Shown: one piece after another, positions 63,134 through 64,000 of the stretch
How positions within the stretch are numbered: the stretch's first letter is position 1
Layout of the letters: each line of letters opens with the position of its first letter
NCBI RefSeq assembly: GCF_035621455.1
Contig: NZ_CP141822.1
Location: 1,550,001-1,614,000, forward strand
Source of the DNA: Vibrio natriegens NBRC 15636 = ATCC 14048 = DSM 759
GTDB lineage: Bacteria; Pseudomonadota; Gammaproteobacteria; Enterobacterales; Vibrionaceae
DNA: 64,000 nt
Reading direction: 5' to 3'
The notes under the pieces: model-generated
Told to the model about the DNA's origin: nothing
What the model saw: the letters and a program-made list of their open reading frames with translations, nothing else
Database searches by the model: none
Translations under genes and position numbers: made by a program

Positions 63134-64000
63134 TGAGGACAACCTCCCAGCTCTCAACCCAAGTAATAGCGACTTTCTGGCCGAGTGAGTGGTCCACATC
63201 AGGATCATCTTCGTTAAAGAATTCGCTTACCATTACACGCATGCCTGAATCGAGTTCGATAACAGAATCTAGCGTCATACCTTTATAGGTACGTTCCGTC
63301 ACGTGACCAACAATGCCTTTTTCTTCCGACTCTTTGATCTCTTCGATACGTAAGTCTTCAGGGCGGAGTAGAACTTGGAGTTTATCGCCAGCTTGTGCTT
63401 CGTCGTCGTAATAAACCACCGACACAACACCTTCAATGTCAGCGCGAATGCGTTTTTCATCGATGCGCTCCAACATGGTTGCATTGAATACGTTGATCTC
63501 GCCGATAAAGCGCGCAACAAACAGGTTTTTAGGCTCTTCGTAAATTTCACGCGGAGAACCATCTTGCTCAATGACACCGTCACGCATTACGATGATACGG
63601 TCTGACATTGATAGCGCTTCTTCCTGATCGTGCGTCACAAAGATAAAGGTGATACCTAGTTGGCGCTGCAATTGTTTCAGCTCAATCTGCATTTGCTTAC
63701 GCAATTTGTAATCCAGTGCAGAAAGCGATTCATCAAGCAGCAATACTTTTGGCTTGTTCACTACCGCACGAGCGATAGCAATACGCTGTTGCTGGCCACC
63801 TGAAAGCTGATGCGGTTTACGCTGAGCCATTTTTTCAAGACGCACCATACGTAACGCTTCCATGACTCGCGGTTCAATCTCTGCTGCAGGCGTTTTCTGC
63901 ATACGAAGACCAAACGCAACGTTTTCATAAACAGTCATATGTGGAAATAGTGCGTAACTTTGGAATACGGTGTTGACGTGTCGTTGTTCAGCAGGAACCT
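63114..64000 (-). CDS. potA: Polyamine ABC transporter ATPase PotA, N-terminus beyond window
   Basis: The C-terminal ~295 codons of PotA. Visible: [20 protein letters not shown] (Q-loop region), [14 protein letters not shown] (signature), [12 protein letters not shown] (Walker B, with Ser for the usual Pro in DEP) and the switch His in [14 protein letters not shown]. The C-terminal TOBE domain (LLRPEDLRI region) is present. The Walker A lies outside the window. It powers polyamine import through PotB and PotC. Confidence 0.93.
   Translation of the reverse strand, partial: VPAEQRHVNTVFQSYALFPHMTVYENVAFGLRMQKTPAAEIEPRVMEALRMVRLEKMAQRKPHQLSGGQQQRIAIARAVVNKPKVLLLDESLSALDYKLRKQMQIELKQLQRQLGITFIFVTHDQEEALSMSDRIIVMRDGVIEQDGSPREIYEEPKNLFVARFIGEINVFNATMLERIDEKRIRADIEGVVSVVYYDDEAQAGDKLQVLLRPEDLRIEEIKESEEKGIVGHVTERTYKGMTLDSVIELDSGMRVMVSEFFNEDDPDVDHSLGQKVAITWVESWEVVLNDNQED

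Overview
The window is ordinary chromosomal DNA of a Vibrio, most likely of the Harveyi/parahaemolyticus group. This rests on the gene set and order (norM beside ribE, nagK, a tup-mob-moe block near a formate dehydrogenase cluster, cobB beside potABCD with two potD genes), on several small Vibrio-type DUF genes, and on protein sequences very close to known Vibrio families. I found no rRNA, tRNA, CRISPR array, prophage or intact insertion sequence. About 62 protein genes fill the window. Both edges cut a gene: an Hsp70 paralogue on the left and potA on the right.

Layout. 1-3.3 kb: a minus-strand operon of a membrane-anchored DUF2760 protein and two Hsp70 paralogues. 3.7-8.7 kb: a DEDDh exonuclease, a TerB-like protein, a PhoD-like phosphatase with a small partner, an unknown protein and azoreductase. 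8.9-18.7 kb: hrpA, two tandem beta-barrel paralogues, a BCCT transporter, a small P-loop protein, a secreted ATP-dependent DNA ligase and a DUF3080 lipoprotein. 18.8-32.4 kb: norM, ribE, a fructosamine-kinase-like gene, a receiver-CheC protein coupled to a diguanylate cyclase, an NlpC/P60 lipoprotein, a chemoreceptor, a sterol-desaturase-like enzyme, a DTW tRNA-modifying enzyme, nagK and small unknowns.

32.5-53.1 kb is the most interesting part. It holds a tungstate importer (tupABC) in one operon with mobA and a mobB-moeA fusion, a divergent sigma-54 response regulator and Cache sensor kinase, ybiT, a 39-residue membrane protein, fdhD, DUF3305-DUF3306, and a periplasmic formate dehydrogenase operon (polyferredoxin, TorD-like chaperone, small Tat protein, fdhA, fdhB, fdhC, small membrane protein). 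I read four close matches to the sigma-54 promoter, with correct -24/-12 spacing, one before each metabolic transcription unit: tupA, fdhD, DUF3305 and the fdh operon. A dyad TGGKACA-N3-TGTCYCA lies upstream of two of them, centred exactly 92 bp from the -12 cytosine in both. My inference is that the unnamed two-component pair is the enhancer-binding switch of a regulon joining tungstate uptake, pterin-cofactor synthesis and formate oxidation.

53.1-64 kb: a hexapeptide acetyltransferase, an AraC regulator and a MATE pump that share a 14-bp upstream repeat; an ammonium transporter with its own sigma-54 promoter and two NtrC-like boxes lying inside the preceding terminator; a small lipoprotein; the cobB sirtuin; and the polyamine importer potABC with two potD genes separated by hairpins.
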